NCBI GenBank assembly: GCA_019916065.1
Contig: CM034237.1
Location: 24,511,752 to 24,575,751 of the forward strand
Source: Vitellaria paradoxa
Lineage: Eukaryota; Streptophyta; Magnoliopsida; Ericales; Sapotaceae
Direction: 5' to 3'
Length of the DNA: 64,000 nucleotides
Shown here: positions 1-12,449 of the stretch, piece after piece
Numbering within the stretch: the stretch's first letter is position 1
Layout: every line of letters starts with the position of its first letter
Program-made: the position numbers and the translations under genes
Notes under the pieces: generated by a model
Seen by the model: only the letters and a program-made list of their open reading frames with translations
The model's database searches: none
What the model was told of the DNA's origin: nothing

Positions 1-243
1 ACATATCAACCTTACTTATCATTGGCCAGTGATGTTTACCGAATCCTCATTTCTCCAAACAATACGATCAAGGTTCTAGTAACATTTAGTTCTAACCATT
101 TGCACCATAATCCTTACCACAAAGTACTAATAAGTCCATCCCATCAAAATGACTAAATGTCAGTTATATCACATCAACATGGAACACGCAATGCTGACTC
201 CCACTGTCCCTTAGGTATTTTGACCTAGGCTCTGATACCAACC
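1..243 (-). other. Internal leader of C-family element (C2)
   Basis: On the minus strand this is the start of the internal region of a Ty3/gypsy element whose 5' LTR occupies 244-3300. A tRNA primer site sits directly next to the LTR. No coding sequence is seen in the 243 bases available and the rest of the element lies beyond the left edge of the window. Confidence 0.75.
228..240 (-). other. Primer binding site, tRNA-iMet type
   Basis: On the minus strand it reads TGGTATCAGAGCC, the standard plant primer site complementary to the 3' end of initiator tRNA-Met. It lies three bases inside the LTR boundary at 244, which sets the orientation of element C2 as minus and shows that 244-3300 is a 5' LTR and not a solo LTR. 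Confidence 0.85.
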
Positions 244-1904
244 TGTCAGGCACCGAATCTCACGACTCGAGGGGTGAGTGATAAACACACATAACATGCA
301 CTAATATAACCATTATGATTAGAGCAATACAAAAACCTCTACGTGAGCCCAACACACAAGATGAGATAACATAAATTTAACCTTGGCTATAGTCAAGTCA
401 CAAACGTCTAACATTCCTACCATTAATACATAACTTAGGCCTTAGGGCCCTTACAACCAACTCCAATAAGTCCTCAATGTACAATATTAAAATTACAAAT
501 AAAAACAAAACTAAGTAACCAAAAGTTTTGCTATGTTTAGAAGGGCTCGTGCATAAGCACTCCTAATCCAACCCATCGGCCCACCTGATTGATATGACCT
601 GTTTCTGCATCAAAATCTATAAGGACCTGAGCACGGGTCTACTTGTGCCTACGATGCCTCAAACAAACATATATGGTAGGTAATCAACACATGCATGCCA
701 ATGTACAAATGCATAGATACACCAACATCTTTCTATATGCCATAACAATTTATTAATATCAATTAGTTTTCAACTTATGTAAGTATTTATCGTCATTCAA
801 TAACATCATAGTGTTGTATTCAATTCCAATTATTCTTCATTATTAAATTTCCCAAGTTTATATCCAATCACGTTCCATTTCACATTATCACATATTCAAC
901 ATATATCATATTGTTACATATTTAACATTCAATCACACAACCATATCCACATTAGCACCTATTCATCATTCCATCACATCTCCACATCCATATTTTCACT
1001 TATTCATCATTCGATCACATTGCCATAACCATACAAGTCATCGGGGGTTGGGTACATCCACAATATCGTCTTTTATGGGCCAATACCCAACGAAAATGAT
1101 AAATCGACATCATCGTTTAGGATTGCAGTCCAGGGCCACGAGGAGCCAAAACACACACAATGTTGTGGGCTAATAACCCACTAGCATTGACACCAAATCC
1201 TATGCAGGTTTTGGGTCTTTCAATCCAAAGGTAATCTCAAGACCCTTCCTATTTTTGCACCCCACCATGGTCCTCAGCACACAACCAATCATTTATCACA
1301 TACAATACTCTTTAATCACAATTCACATTCATCACCATAAACTTTCCAACACACATAACCACATTCTATTTCATCACGGAACACAGCTCATTTCATCTCT
1401 TTATTTCATTTAACCCAAGCCACATTTAATTTCCATCATTTATTAACAAAAGTTCACATTTCAATTTCTTTCAATCATATTTCACTTTTCGGTTCATCTT
1501 AAGATTCATCACATATCAACATTGATCAAACCTTATTAAGCATTCAACATTTATAATCACTATGAATTTGAGTCTCTTTGTCAATTCACATTTTACTTGA
1601 TCAATCATATGTTCGTATACCTCATCATTTAGTTTACATCAAGACATAATCACAATTCTACTCGATTAAGACTCTTATCTCAAAGTAATCTTCCAATTCA
1701 TTTCATTCAAGGTAACACTCATTCACCATTACAAGTTAAATCCCATTAGCTTAAGATAACAAATCCTTAATCACTTTTTAGAACACATTTCCCTTTTAAA
1801 TCCATGCAATTAATCAAATAAAAGTTTCATGCAAAAACATGTTACTAAACTCTTTCATAAACCTAAGGTAGAAGGTCAAAGTAAACAAAGTAAAAAATCA
1901 GACC

Positions 1905-1995
1905 TAGGCCGGTGGGCGCCCAAGCTGGCACTCAGCCGTGCGCTCAAGGGGTTGAGTGCCCAGTTGTGTCTCTGTCGTGCGCCCACAGCTTGGTC
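1905..1995. repeat. GC-rich palindromic stanza cluster in C2 LTR
   Basis: Short cluster of diverged copies of a GGGCGCCCAAG-like phrase (gggcgcccaagctggc, gtgcgctcaagggg, cgtgcgcccacagc), much more GC-rich than the surrounding LTR. It is the counterpart of 16190-16310 and 55655-55775 in the other C-family LTRs. Confidence 0.7.
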
Positions 1996-2387
1996 CAAGT
2001 TATGGGTTTCATGCTCTGTTTTTTGGTTTCTTGGTTTTCCATGCTTGGAACCTCAAATTGACCAACTTTAAGTTAAAATACCTAAAGTTTCATGTTCCTA
2101 ACATCTCCGCAAGTCTTATAAGCATTAAAGGAAACCAATCATTTGAGTTTTCATTGACTATGGGCCAAGTAATGGATCAAACATCCTTATCTCTCTCTCT
2201 ACCTATACATGTGTGTATAACCCTCATTTTCTTCCATAAATGAAATCAAATCTTGCAATGGTTACCCAAATATTGTTCTAGATCTTGTTACACGTCATAT
2301 ATGTAAGAATGAGTATAAAATCCCTACCTCAAGTTGAATAAAGATGAAGAATAAGAGGTGGTCTTCTCCCGGTTTCAAGCTTCCAAA

Positions 2388-2702
2388 CGTGGGCACACGT
2401 GGATTAGTGCTCACGTCCCTACAGATTCTTTTGCACGTCATGAACCTGAGACCTAGGTTGCCCATTAATGGAGTTACTTTCGTCGCTGTAACATTATTCA
2501 GAACAATAATATAATTTAGGGATTTGTTTGATACGATTGTAAAGGATTTGAGGCCTAGATCTCTACTATTAATTGAGGTGGTGGCTGGAGCACTGTTGCT
2601 CGGTTACACTGAGGTTTTGTTGTTATTAATTACTTTTAGTTATTAACAAATCATTATTATTATATAGTATGGATGTTTGTTACCCTTTGATCTAAACAAC
2701 AA
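2388..2702 (+). repeat. Inverted LTR-like segment inside C2 LTR
   Basis: This segment is missing from the C LTR copies at 15181 and 54617, where about 40 unrelated bases occupy the position. Parts resemble the distal LTR in the opposite orientation: gtgctcacgtcccta here matches gtgctcacgtcctta at about 52610, while C2's own distal copy at about 606-650 reads on the other strand. A second match, around a gattgtaa...gaggcctaga phrase, follows in the same order. It looks like an old fragment of a related LTR inserted or rearranged in inverted orientation. Confidence 0.45.
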
Positions 2703-3019
2703 ACAAATCACATAAACAAGTTCCTTGAGTGCTTAATTGCATCATTGCAAGGTTAATTTGATTTTGGTTAGGTTTAGAGACACTTACCATATAAACCCTC
2801 ACTTGGTTCCCTTTGTTTCTTCTTCATTCTTCCTCTCTCTCCAACCTCAAAAGTCTTCCTCTCTTCCATCTATACATGTATATATATATATAAATTTGAT
2901 AATATTTAATCTTCAACAGTGTTTTCTAGACCTTTCCCATCCCCCTAGCCTAATATAGGGTTTATAGGGGTGAGGCTCGACTGCATAAGTCAGAACATAT
3001 CATACCAGTCATTTCTACT

Positions 3020-3130
3020 GAAGCTCGGGCGCCCAACACCTTGTCAGCCGTGCGTCCATACTCTTGGGCACCCATGTTGCGTGCGCCCAAGCCTGGGGCG
3101 CCCATGTTCCATGCGCCCAAGGTGCCCCCC
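3020..3130. repeat. GC-rich palindromic stanza cluster near C2 LTR start
   Basis: Five to six diverged copies of a (t/a)gcgcccaag phrase within about 110 bases, including gggcgcccaacacc and ggggcgcccatgttcc. The counterpart in the other C LTRs is at 15358-15430 and 54797-54860. Confidence 0.7.
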
Positions 3131-3300
3131 TCTTCTACACTTGTGTTAAAATGCCAACTCTACATGTTTGGCTCATCATTCTCAAAGTTCCCAACTCTAA
3201 AGCACAATTAATGATGAATACCCCTTAATCAACATACTATTATCTCAAAATGTTTGAATAACCATCTATTTACATTAACACAAAAGTTCGGGGTATTACA

Positions 3301-4553
3301 TAAACGATTGTCACAGGTTTTTTATTGGGATGTGATGAGGTTGGATATGATTATGTTTGGGACAATATTTCAATGGACTACTCAAAAGTTGCGAATTCTG
3401 CACCGCGTTTGGGATGATAAATTAATGGACTTCATCAATGGCCTTCCAAAATCTACAAGTAAGGTTTCAATCTCTGTTATTGTTGATCGTTTGTTAAAGT
3501 ATGCACATTTTGTGGCTCTCTGTCATCCCTATTTAGCTAAGGTTATGGCAAACGCTTTTGTTAGAAATGTTATGAAATTACATTGTCTTCTATAGTTCAT
3601 AGTCAATGATCAAGATTGGGTTTTGCTCAGTTTACTTTGGCAAGAGTTATTTAAATTACGAGGAACCTAACTTAAGACGAGTTCTGCCTATCATACCTAT
3701 GCGAATGGCAAAATAGAGGTTGTGAATCGTTGTCTCGAACAATATCTCTAGTGCTTTGTGAGTGACGATTTGCGCTTATGGGAACAATATTTACCATGGG
3801 CTAAATTTTGGTTTAATTCTACTTTTCATTAATCTGCCAGGGTAACGCCTTTTGAGGCTCTTTATTGACAACCACCACCAACTATATCACCTTACATTCT
3901 GGGAGAAACTATGGTTGGTGCTGTGGATCAAAAGTTATAGACTCATGACAGAATCCTTCGTACATTATGTGGCAACTTGGCTTGAACTAGCAATCGAATG
4001 AAACAATTAATGGACAAGCATCGCCGTGATGTGCAGTTTGACGTGGATGGATGGTTTATTATGTCTACAACCATATTGTCAGTAGTTTGTTTTTAAGCGA
4101 GCTTATCAGAAGCTTACGAGTAAGTATTTTGGTCCGTATGGCCTTTGTGGAAAAGGTTAGGCCAGTGGCTTACAAGTTGGAGTTACCTCCTGTTGCATAA
4201 ATTATATGGTTTTTCACGTTGCCTTACTGAAAAGAAAACTAGGGGATGCCATGGCCGGGGGGACCGAGTTACCCATTGTTTCAAATAATGGGGATGTCTG
4301 TATTGAACAAGGAGAAGTGCTGGAATAGCAATAGGTCCAAGTGCAGGGTATCTATGTGGTTGAGGCGTTGATCCGTTAGAAGCATCTTGCACGAGAGGAC
4401 TCTACATGGGAACTTGTGACAGTTTTACGTCAACAATTTCCTCACTTGAACCTTGAGGATAAAGTTCATCTTTCAGCCACGAGTATTGATACAAATGTGG
4501 TTCGTAGTAGTGGTCGGGTTGCTAAACCAAACCAACGATATTTGGCTAGTTGA
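3301..4553 (+). pseudogene. Chromovirus integrase-chromodomain relic (Reina-like)
   Basis: Decayed 3' end of a Ty3/gypsy pol. In order one sees the lead into the integrase core (MDFINGLPKS near 3427, then VDRLLKYAHF), the second core block (VNDQDWVLLSL near 3603), the glutamate block (VVNRCLEQYL near 3718, where the family has EVVNRCLE), a PWAKFWFNSTFH block near 3797, the C-terminal 'MKQLMDKHRRDV' block near 4000 and a chromodomain-like tail (REDSTWELV near 4392, then a LNLEDKV motif). That order and tail fit Reina-type chromoviruses. Many in-frame stops and at least two frame changes make it non-functional. The upstream part was displaced by the C2 insertion, whose LTR abuts it at 3300. Confidence 0.8.
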
Positions 4554-5050
4554 TGGATATAGATTGAATATTTTGTTTTTTAGCTTTTGCATTATTTTCT
4601 CTAGTTAGTTTTTATTCACTTTATCTAGTCAACTGTTTGAATAAGTCAACAAATATTTAGGAGATTGGATAGGCTTCAGTATTAGCTATTTAAATTCATT
4701 GTGATACTATTATTTTGGGATTATGAATGAAATTATTGGTTTGCACCTTAACTGGTCTTTCTTGCACCGTGAGTAAAGATAGGTCACTACTTCTCGTAAT
4801 GGAGTTTTATCATTTTAACCCGTCTGCATGCCATGTCTTTTATTCATCCATTTGTGGCCTAGGTACTTTTTGAGCCTTGGGCTCTTTTTTAAGAATGGAA
4901 ATCTGTTGTGTACTTATATTGATTGAACCAAATGTTTACTTAATGAAGTAAGCAATTTTGACCATGGTAATGTTTGAACGTGTACCATAATAAACCTAAA
5001 ACTTAGGAAATTACTTTAATAAATATCGAAATAGATGTTAGATAATTTTT
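4554..5050. other. Unassigned AT-rich DNA
   Basis: No coding sequence or second LTR copy could be recognised. Its first 200-250 bases could be the 3' LTR of the chromovirus relic just upstream, since Reina-type LTRs are short, but no partner LTR exists in the window to test this. Confidence 0.4.
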
Positions 5051-5275
5051 AATTAACCCAAGTGACTCTTACGGAGTCTTAATCCACATCACTTTTGAAC
5101 AAGTGCTAGGAAACAACTTTAATGAACCCAAGTGATGCTTAGGCAATCTTGAGCCATAGCACTCCCAATCAAGCTAGTGATGGGCAATCACTTTAATGAA
5201 CCCTAAGTGATACTTAGACAATCTTGAGCTACAATTAACACTTCTGAACAAATGATGGCTAATCACTTTTTTATG
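5051..5275. repeat. Tandem repeat, three units of about 75 bp
   Basis: Three diverged direct units start near 5051, 5123 and 5198. Each opens with aatNaaccc(t)aagtgaNNctta, continues with a (caat/gagt)cttgagc-like block and ends with a caactttaatg or caatcacttt block. Divergence is roughly 20-30 per cent by eye, so the array is old. It lies just outside the copia element D boundary. Confidence 0.65.
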
Positions 5276-5327
5276 GACTCAATTGGACAAAGAAAAAAAA
5301 CTTATTTGCTGGTGCTTAGCAAGTTAA

Positions 5328-5536
5328 TGAGGATAATGTAATTGATCCTCCTTGATCATGCTATAGCAAGAATCATACTTTTAGCTACACATGCAGATTT
5401 TGTGGAATCAGTTACCTAGGCTAGACTTTAACTAGTTACCAAATTTATAAATGTTAGATTCACTTTATACTCCGTGTAACATGTATATATATGACCCATA
5501 TCTTGATCAGTAAAGCATAAGATTGAAACCTCTTTA
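5328..5536 (+). repeat. 5' LTR of copia D
   Basis: Matches 59371-59605 by eye from tgaggataatgtaa through gattgaaacctcttta. The start is the TG at 5328 where similarity begins; the end is set by the primer site beginning at 5537. The last bases are TTTA and not the usual CA. Confidence 0.75.
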
Positions 5537-5548
5537 TGGTATTAGAGC
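5537..5548 (+). other. Primer binding site of copia D
   Basis: TGGTATTAGAGC differs by one base from the usual TGGTATCAGAGC complementary to initiator tRNA-Met. It directly follows the LTR. Confidence 0.8.
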
Positions 5549-5587
5549 AGTCTTTATCTCTAACGAGAAAAATAAAAGATCCTAGAA

Positions 5588-6733
5588 ATGTGTTCATTTC
5601 ATCCATCGGGCAAAATAATTCTACCAGTTCTATAAAAAAGGAAAACCACTTAATCTCCATCCTAGCACAAATACCAAACTCGTACCAGGTGGCTATCCTT
5701 CATGGAAGGCTCAATTCTTTTCCCTTTTAATTGGATATGATTTATTGGGGTATGTAGATGGTTCATTCAAACAACCACCTGCAGAAGGATCCCCTTTTTC
5801 ATTTGTTTCTTGTGAGCATTGGCACCGTTAGGACAGGTTTATCCTTAATGAGATTTTTATAACTATGCCCGAGAGTGTTATGCCACTCATTCTACCATAG
5901 AGGCATCATATGAAGCTTGGAAGAAGCTTTAATGAATGTATGCAAATCCCTCCCGCACCAGGGTGCTCCAACTCAAAGAAGATATGGCCCACATGCAGTG
6001 AGGGTCTGGATCAGTCTCTAAGTACCTCCATGCAATCAAAACAATTGCGAATGAACTGGCGGTAATTGATAAACCCTTATCAAGTGATGATCTCACTTTG
6101 TATGTGTTGCGGGGAATTGGTGTTGAGGTTTCGGGAGATGGCTGCACCTATACATACACGAGAAGCCTCTCTCACTTTTGAGTAGTTACATGACCTCTTA
6201 GTGGGGCATGAAAGATATCTTCAACATTTAAAGACCTTTGCTCAAATTTGGTGGTGACTACCAATTATTCTCAGAAGAAAACTTTGCATTTCAAGCAGGG
6301 AAGGAAAAAATAAGAACAATAAAGACTCAAACAACCAAGGCAAGTTCTCTTCCTCGAACAAGAACCATAAATGGCTAATGGATTTAGGTGCATCTCATAA
6401 TATTGCCTCTGACCTTGCAAACATATTGATTCACAGCGAATATGATGGCACTGGCAAAGTGGTAATTGGTGATGGATTAGGTTTGCAAGTAACTCATATT
6501 GGTTCAGTAGATTTGTCTAGTTCCTCTAGATAGTTTAAACTTACCAATATCCTTGTGTCAAGAATCTACTTCCTCCAGAGTGTTTAAGCTTACCAACATC
6601 CTTGTGTTCCTGACATTAAAAGAAATCTCATCTCTGTCCATAATTTTACTCAGATTAATAATGTATTAATTGAGTTTCATCCATCTTTTTTCTATGTGAA
6701 GGATTTGATAATGGGGGCGATACTTGTAAAAGG
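5588..6733 (+). pseudogene. Copia D gag and protease, 5' part
   Basis: Frame-broken gag followed by the start of the aspartic protease. Gag wording typical of Ale/Retrofit copia elements is visible in pieces: LIGYDLLGYVDGSFKQPPAE near 5730, then an alpha-helical region ending in a TLYVLRGIGVE-like piece near 6090. The protease active-site region reads HKWLMDLGASHNIAS near 6365, with DLGA where most copies have DSGA, followed by VVIGDGLGLQVTHIGS. It stops at 6733 where element E was inserted and resumes after 14420. Several stops and frameshifts mean no functional product. Confidence 0.75.
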
Positions 6734-7213
6734 TGTTGGCAAAATAAATATTATATGTATGTGAATATAGGAATATTAAAATAAATTAATGCAGAAGATA
6801 CATACTTATTTGTTTCATGATCTTACTTCGTTTGTGATTATGTCAATTCTAAAACTAAAAAGCTAGGGTTAGATTACTAGAGTTTGATCTTTCTCTCTAT
6901 CACAATCAATTTTATGGTTATTAATAAGTAGAACTATCTATCTATTGTGAAGAGAGGGGACCTAACCAATATATAGAGGGTAAACCCTAACTTCACTGGG
7001 CCTTCCCATAAAAGGCCTATAGTGGACTTAACAACTGGACCACACTAACCATCTAACCTCATTAGCCCTATTAGATGCACATAGATCCAACCATATAGAT
7101 CACAACAAAATGGGTCTTATCATGTATGTCCCCATCTTTAACTTGGCTCTAACCTACTTTCGGCAAAATAAAAATTAATTAATGTATGCTCAATATATGA
7201 AAAATTCCAACAT
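6734..7213 (-). repeat. 3' LTR of copia E
   Basis: Begins tgttggcaaaataaat and ends attccaaca on the plus strand, and matches 13947-14420 with roughly 90 per cent identity by eye. It is the 3' LTR because the polypurine tract lies at its inner edge. Confidence 0.85.
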
Positions 7214-7224
7214 TCTCCTACTTG
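7214..7224 (-). other. Polypurine tract of copia E
   Basis: On the minus strand AAGTAGGAGAA immediately precedes the LTR start TGTTGG, the expected place for the plus-strand primer tract. Confidence 0.7.
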
Positions 7225-7959
7225 AGCAAATATTAATTATTTTTTTTAAGTTTAGAAAGATTTCAAAAATGACTCTAGGGTTAGAGACTATATGTGGCCA
7301 CATTTTAAAGCCAAATAAAGATAAGAAACAACACCTAAAACAATCATGTTCAACAAGATAATCATATCGAATCAAGGCAGACATTACACTTATAATTCAT
7401 ATAATACTACTCATGATTACAAATATCAACGACTTAATCAACATGGATCAAATGAGGGTAGTGTGGTGGAAATTAGCACTCAATAGGTGATCTTATAAAC
7501 GTGCTAATCCCTTATTAGTCCAATTCTCTTTAGATATGCTCATCAAACAAGCAAGAGAATTTTTCCAATTCACTTTAGATACGCTTATCAAACAAGCAAG
7601 AGAATTCTTTAAATTCTCTTTCAATATGCTCATCAAATAAGCAAGAGAATTCTAAGGTTTCAAATAGAAACTAACATGTCATGCAAAAATATCACAAAAG
7701 TAAGAGAAGACACATCCTAAAAATGCTTAAGCAACAACAAACCCAAGACTTCCAAAATATATAATCATGAATATATTCATGCATCAATGCTATCAAAAGA
7801 AACATAAATGATAACTTTCAATTGATTTCCATAGCAATGAAAAACTAAATGTCTCAATATAAAAAAAATATCTATCACATAATGTAAAGAAAATAATTCC
7901 TACTAACCAAGTACATCAAAAGATCCAATAACCCCCATGTTAGAAACATGCTTATTAAA

Positions 7960-10450
7960 AACAATAGGTATACATCCCTTGATTAAGGATGTCTGCTATC
8001 ATCTATTATCAATATGATGATGCCACATTTCTTTACCTAAACCTTTACAGATAACATATTTGATCTCTATGTGCTTAGACCCAATTGAAGATTTATTATT
8101 CTTAGGAAAAAATAGTTGCATTATTATCATAGAAAATCTTTAGTGGTCTAACTGTTAATCAATCATCTTAAGTTACGAAATTAGTTTCACAATCAAGTAG
8201 TATAAAATGCAAGCCCCAAAACAAGCTACAAACTTAACATGCATGATAAAATACACAGTAAGAGTTTAACTGACACTCTTCCATGAAATAGCTTCCCCAA
8301 CTAACATAATATGTATCCTGAAGTAAAACTCATGTCGTTCACATATTCAATAAAATCTGAAATTGAATAGCTAATAACTTCACGGTCATCAATTTTTTAA
8401 TAAATATGCATATAATCTTAATTATTTGCAAATATCTCATAAATTTATTTATAACTATCCAATGATCATTTCAAGATTTAAGAGGAAACCCCCAAGAACA
8501 CTCACAGAAAAACTATATTTGGTGGGGTCATACTTGTGCATACATAAAACTAGAAATTACACTAACAAAATGTATATCCTGCTGGACTTTACTTTAAATT
8601 CATTCTTGAGACTCTGACTCTTACTAAATTTGTCACCCTGATAACGAGAACATCACTAGGTCTACAATTTTGTAGATTAAACCTCTCAAACATACAGTTG
8701 ATATACCATTTCTGAGAAAACCCTAACATACCATGAGATCTATCACGGATGATCTCAATACTCAAAATAAATGAGGCTTCTCCTAAATCTTTCATATTAT
8801 AGGATTAGATAACAGTGGCTTAGTACCTCTCAAGAGACCCAAATCAGTACTAGCAAGGAGAGTATCATCACATAAAGAACAAGGAAAATAAATTTTCTCC
8901 CGTTGACCTAGGGTACATGCACTGGTCAACTCTATTTTTCGTAAAACCTATAGAAGTGACAATCTCATCAAACTTTAAGTAACATTGGTACAAGATTTGT
9001 TTCAACCCATAAATAGATTTTATCAATTTGCACACCACGTGCTTCTTACCTCTTAGGTTGCACCAAATAAATTTCCTAATTTAGGCCATTATTCAAAAAA
9101 AAATAAAAAAAAAAATAGTGTTGACACCCATCTAATGAAGCTCTAAGCCATAATGAGCCACTAGATCCATGATGATTCTAAATGAATCCTTAGATGAAAT
9201 TAGGAAAAAATATCTCGTTAAAGTCGATGCCCATTTGTAGCCAATAAGCTTTTAGCCAGCTGAAATGTTAACCAGTTACCACACACCATTATATGCCATA
9301 GATGGCATTTTATCGTCATAGCATCCACCTAAATGCTAGATAGGGACTCAAAATAATACCAGCATAAGTCACTAGGTCAACCATAGGACCTACATCATAA
9401 TCATTTTCACCAAGATATATGAAGAACTCAGTTGACGAATTTCCTCATAGATATCTATAGAATATGACTAGGAGTATCAATAGAAACAGAATCATGTACA
9501 AAAAGATCATGAGAATTAGGAATGGTATCATAAATCTGAGCTGCTCATGATCATCTCCCTCCACAAGTGTAGATAAAAAAAAGGTCTAGATTTTGGACAA
9601 TGAAATAGGCATCACCACATAACTCCTACCTTCATCAATCTACTATGAAAGGTCTAAATTAGTTATATCAAGCTTTAAAAAAGAAAAATAGTAGCCTGAG
9701 AGTTAAAAAATCTCATACCCAGTGTAGGACAGTAGAACCTATATCCTTTGAATGAGCTAGATACCTATGAAGAAACAAAGAGTTGTTCTAGGGTCAATTT
9801 TCCTTTCAGAAGGGTTATATATATTAACCTCTGCATGACCCCAAACACGAAGATGGTTAAAGCTAGATTATCTACTAGCCAATATTTCAGAAGGTGTTTT
9901 AGGAACAAAATTACCAAGAACTCTACTAAAAAATACAAGATTGATTTTATTGTATTACCCTAAAAATAAAAAGGCAAGTTTCACGAACTCATCATATTCC
10001 CCATTATGTCTTTAGGGTGCAATTACACCTTTCAACTATACCATTCTGTTCAGGACTCCTAGGCATATTATATTGGGCAACAGTCCCACATTTTTTATAA
10101 TATTTGACAAATGGTCCCATATGCTATCCTATAATACAATGTCTGTTATAATACTCACCCCATAGTCAAACCTCAAAATTGTGATCATTTTGGTCAATTT
10201 ATTACAAATACAGTCAACATAAGTGTTTGAGTTTTCAAAATTAAGAGATATTAAAATATCATCACTTATAAGCCTTTGAAATCTCTCTTTAGAAATATGA
10301 CCCAGTCTTTTATGTGATAAGAAATAAAATTTTTCTTAAACTTTAGGTCTTTTGTATATACATCTATCATCATGAAAAGAAACATACTTAAAATTTGCAC
10401 TAGATTTATCTAAAATAGACCATTATGTAAAACACCATGCTTAATAATCT
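7960..10450 (-). pseudogene. Copia E pol relic (integrase, RT, RNase H)
   Basis: Minus-strand remnants in copia order from right to left. Near 10330-10260 a pre-integrase block reads LSHKRLGHISKERFQ. Near 10100-10010 an integrase block reads VAQYNMPRSPEQNGIVER, which carries the catalytic glutamate region. Near 8880-8845 the RT core reads LCDDTLLAS, where active copies have YVDD. Near 8795-8600 the block MKDLGEASFILSIEIIRDRS is typical copia RT. Frameshifts, stops and deletions occur throughout, and much of the integrase core is missing. Confidence 0.75.
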
Positions 10451-12440
10451 TAGGATTTTAAAATAATAATTTGCAAGCAGAGATAAAATAGTTTTAAACT
10501 TAATCAAGTATGAACTATAAGGGATAGCTTGGTTGCATCATTACTATCTCCCTTTAGGTACAGAGTGCAACATGCTATAAGGTCCCTTCAGTAAGCCATC
10601 AATGAGAATACCCAGATTTGAAAAGTCAATCCTTTTAGATAGAAAGACCCTTCTAACTCAAATATTTAATGATCAGTCAATGAATTTTAACCATGTCATT
10701 AATACATACAATAACCCCTTTGGGTAGATTGTTATACATAATATAATGGCTCGTCATGTCCAATATGCAATAAATATCAATAACTAACAAGCGTACTCCT
10801 TTGGGCAATAACGCCAGTATCAACCAAATATCTCTCACCATGACATAATCATACATAAGTTGCCCACGATTGTAATTATTATTTTATGCCCTTAAAAAAT
10901 TATGTGCTAAAAATGTAAGAAAAATAAATAAATAAGCACTTTTAAGGCCATTAAATAGCTCAATTAAAAAAAGTTCAATATTATGCAATTAAAACCAGTG
11001 AGAGTAGTTATTACTACTAGATCTAGAATATATAAAAAAAAAAAAAAAATAGGTTACCCAAAAAAAAATTTTGCTTTCACTTCTTAAAATTGGAATCATT
11101 CATCAATACAATAATTGTATTGCCGTTAATAACTACAAAGAAACTATTTGGCACCAAGATGACAATATGTTGACAAAATACAAGGCAACAATTTACTATA
11201 AATATAAACAATAGGGGTCAACAATTTACTATAAATATAAAGAATAAGGGTTTCTTGGTGTATCTTACTACTATCTTCCTTTTGTGCAGAGTGTAAAATG
11301 CTGCGAGGTCCCTTTCAGCTAACCACCATATAAGAATGCCCAAACTTTTGAAAAATAGTCCCCTTTAGATAAACTAACATTAAAAAAAAAAAATTAGGCA
11401 CTCTCAAATCAATTTCCAAATAACATCCTTGTCATTACTGCACACAATACCCCCTTTGGGCAAGTATTTGCATATAATAACACAATAGACATAGTCATGT
11501 ACTGTATGCAAGAAAATTAGATCTCAGTGGATGTACCCCTTTAGACAGTAACACTCATTCAACCCAAAATCTTGTTATGACATTATTTTAGGTAAAATTG
11601 CCCTATGTCACACCTAACATACTAATATGCTAGTAATCACATCGTATGTGTGCATAAATAAATACATCCTGTGATCCCAAATATTGTCAAAATCATTCCT
11701 AATAAATTTTGTAGTATTCATCATAAAATAAAAATTTTAAATTCCTAAGATAACCTGTAGATAAATATAATTCAAGAGTCTAATTGGGAAGAATGCACAT
11801 CACTAATAGGTTGTGAGGGTCAAAAAATAATTACCCATAAAATTTAATTAAAAAAATGATGTGCGATTTTCAAAAAACATGTAAAATTAAGCACAAAAAC
11901 CCAAATAAATACTAGACAATGTAAAAATTATACAGAATATTTTGAATTCTGAAAATAAAACTAAAATTTTTTAGCATATAAAAAAAAATCTCCCACAAAC
12001 TCGCCTCATATGCTTAGCAGCGTGTTCAAAAAATCAAATGTGGATCGTTTTTTTCTTTTTTTTTTTTTTTTTTTCAATGAGGTTTCCTTTTAGTTAACTT
12101 TGCTGTCCAAGAAAGGTTTAGGAAACAAAATCTTGGAAGTTCATGGATTTAGCAATATGTAGATTAATAAATCACACAATCTAAGATATTTTTTTGGATT
12201 AAACTACAAATTACTTCCAGTCTGCAAAGCAAAACTATCAGAAATATTATATATTCTATTAAATTTAATTCTTTCACAGCTAGATAATAAATATTGCTAT
12301 TAGCCAATTCGTATTTGCACACAACTGTATAGAATAAACCCATTTAATCACCAACACTAATGGACAAAATCTAAAACCAATCATCAAGAATGGTAGTTAA
12401 ACAAGACTAGATTTTATGAAAGATGCTCACAGAATATATA
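10451..12440 (-). other. Copia E leader or lost gag region
   Basis: AT-rich, with no recognisable gag on the minus strand. It contains two related blocks (about 10551-10870 and 11277-11600) and A/T homopolymer runs near 11037, 11375 and 12050. Copia elements should have gag here, so it has either decayed beyond recognition or been deleted. Confidence 0.5.
10551..11600. repeat. Direct repeat about 725 bp apart in copia E
   Basis: Blocks at 10551-10870 and 11277-11600 share, in the same order, cagagtg(c/t)aacatgct, aaggtccctt, gaatNcccaNa, tacccctttNgg(g/a)ca(a/g)taac and ttgccc phrases. They are diverged copies with different intervening indels. Confidence 0.5.
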
Positions 12441-12449
12441 TATATTTTA

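Larger units (their letters stand above)
244..3300 (-). repeat. 5' LTR of gypsy element C2 (C family)
   Basis: On the minus strand the LTR begins TGTAATACCCCGAAC (complement of 3286-3300) and ends at 244 in TGACA. It aligns by eye along most of its length with the plus-strand LTR at 54617-57209 and the interrupted copy starting at 15181. It is about 3.06 kb against 2.6 kb for the 54617 copy; much of the excess is an extra segment at about 2388-2702. It carries the GC-rich gcgcccaag-type clusters seen in the other C LTRs. It was inserted into a Reina-like chromovirus relic, whose coding sequence starts directly at 3301. Confidence 0.85.

Noticed and set aside
244..3300. Solo LTR of the C family
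   Set aside because: A tRNA-iMet primer site lies immediately inside at 228-240, so an internal region follows and it is a 5' LTR.
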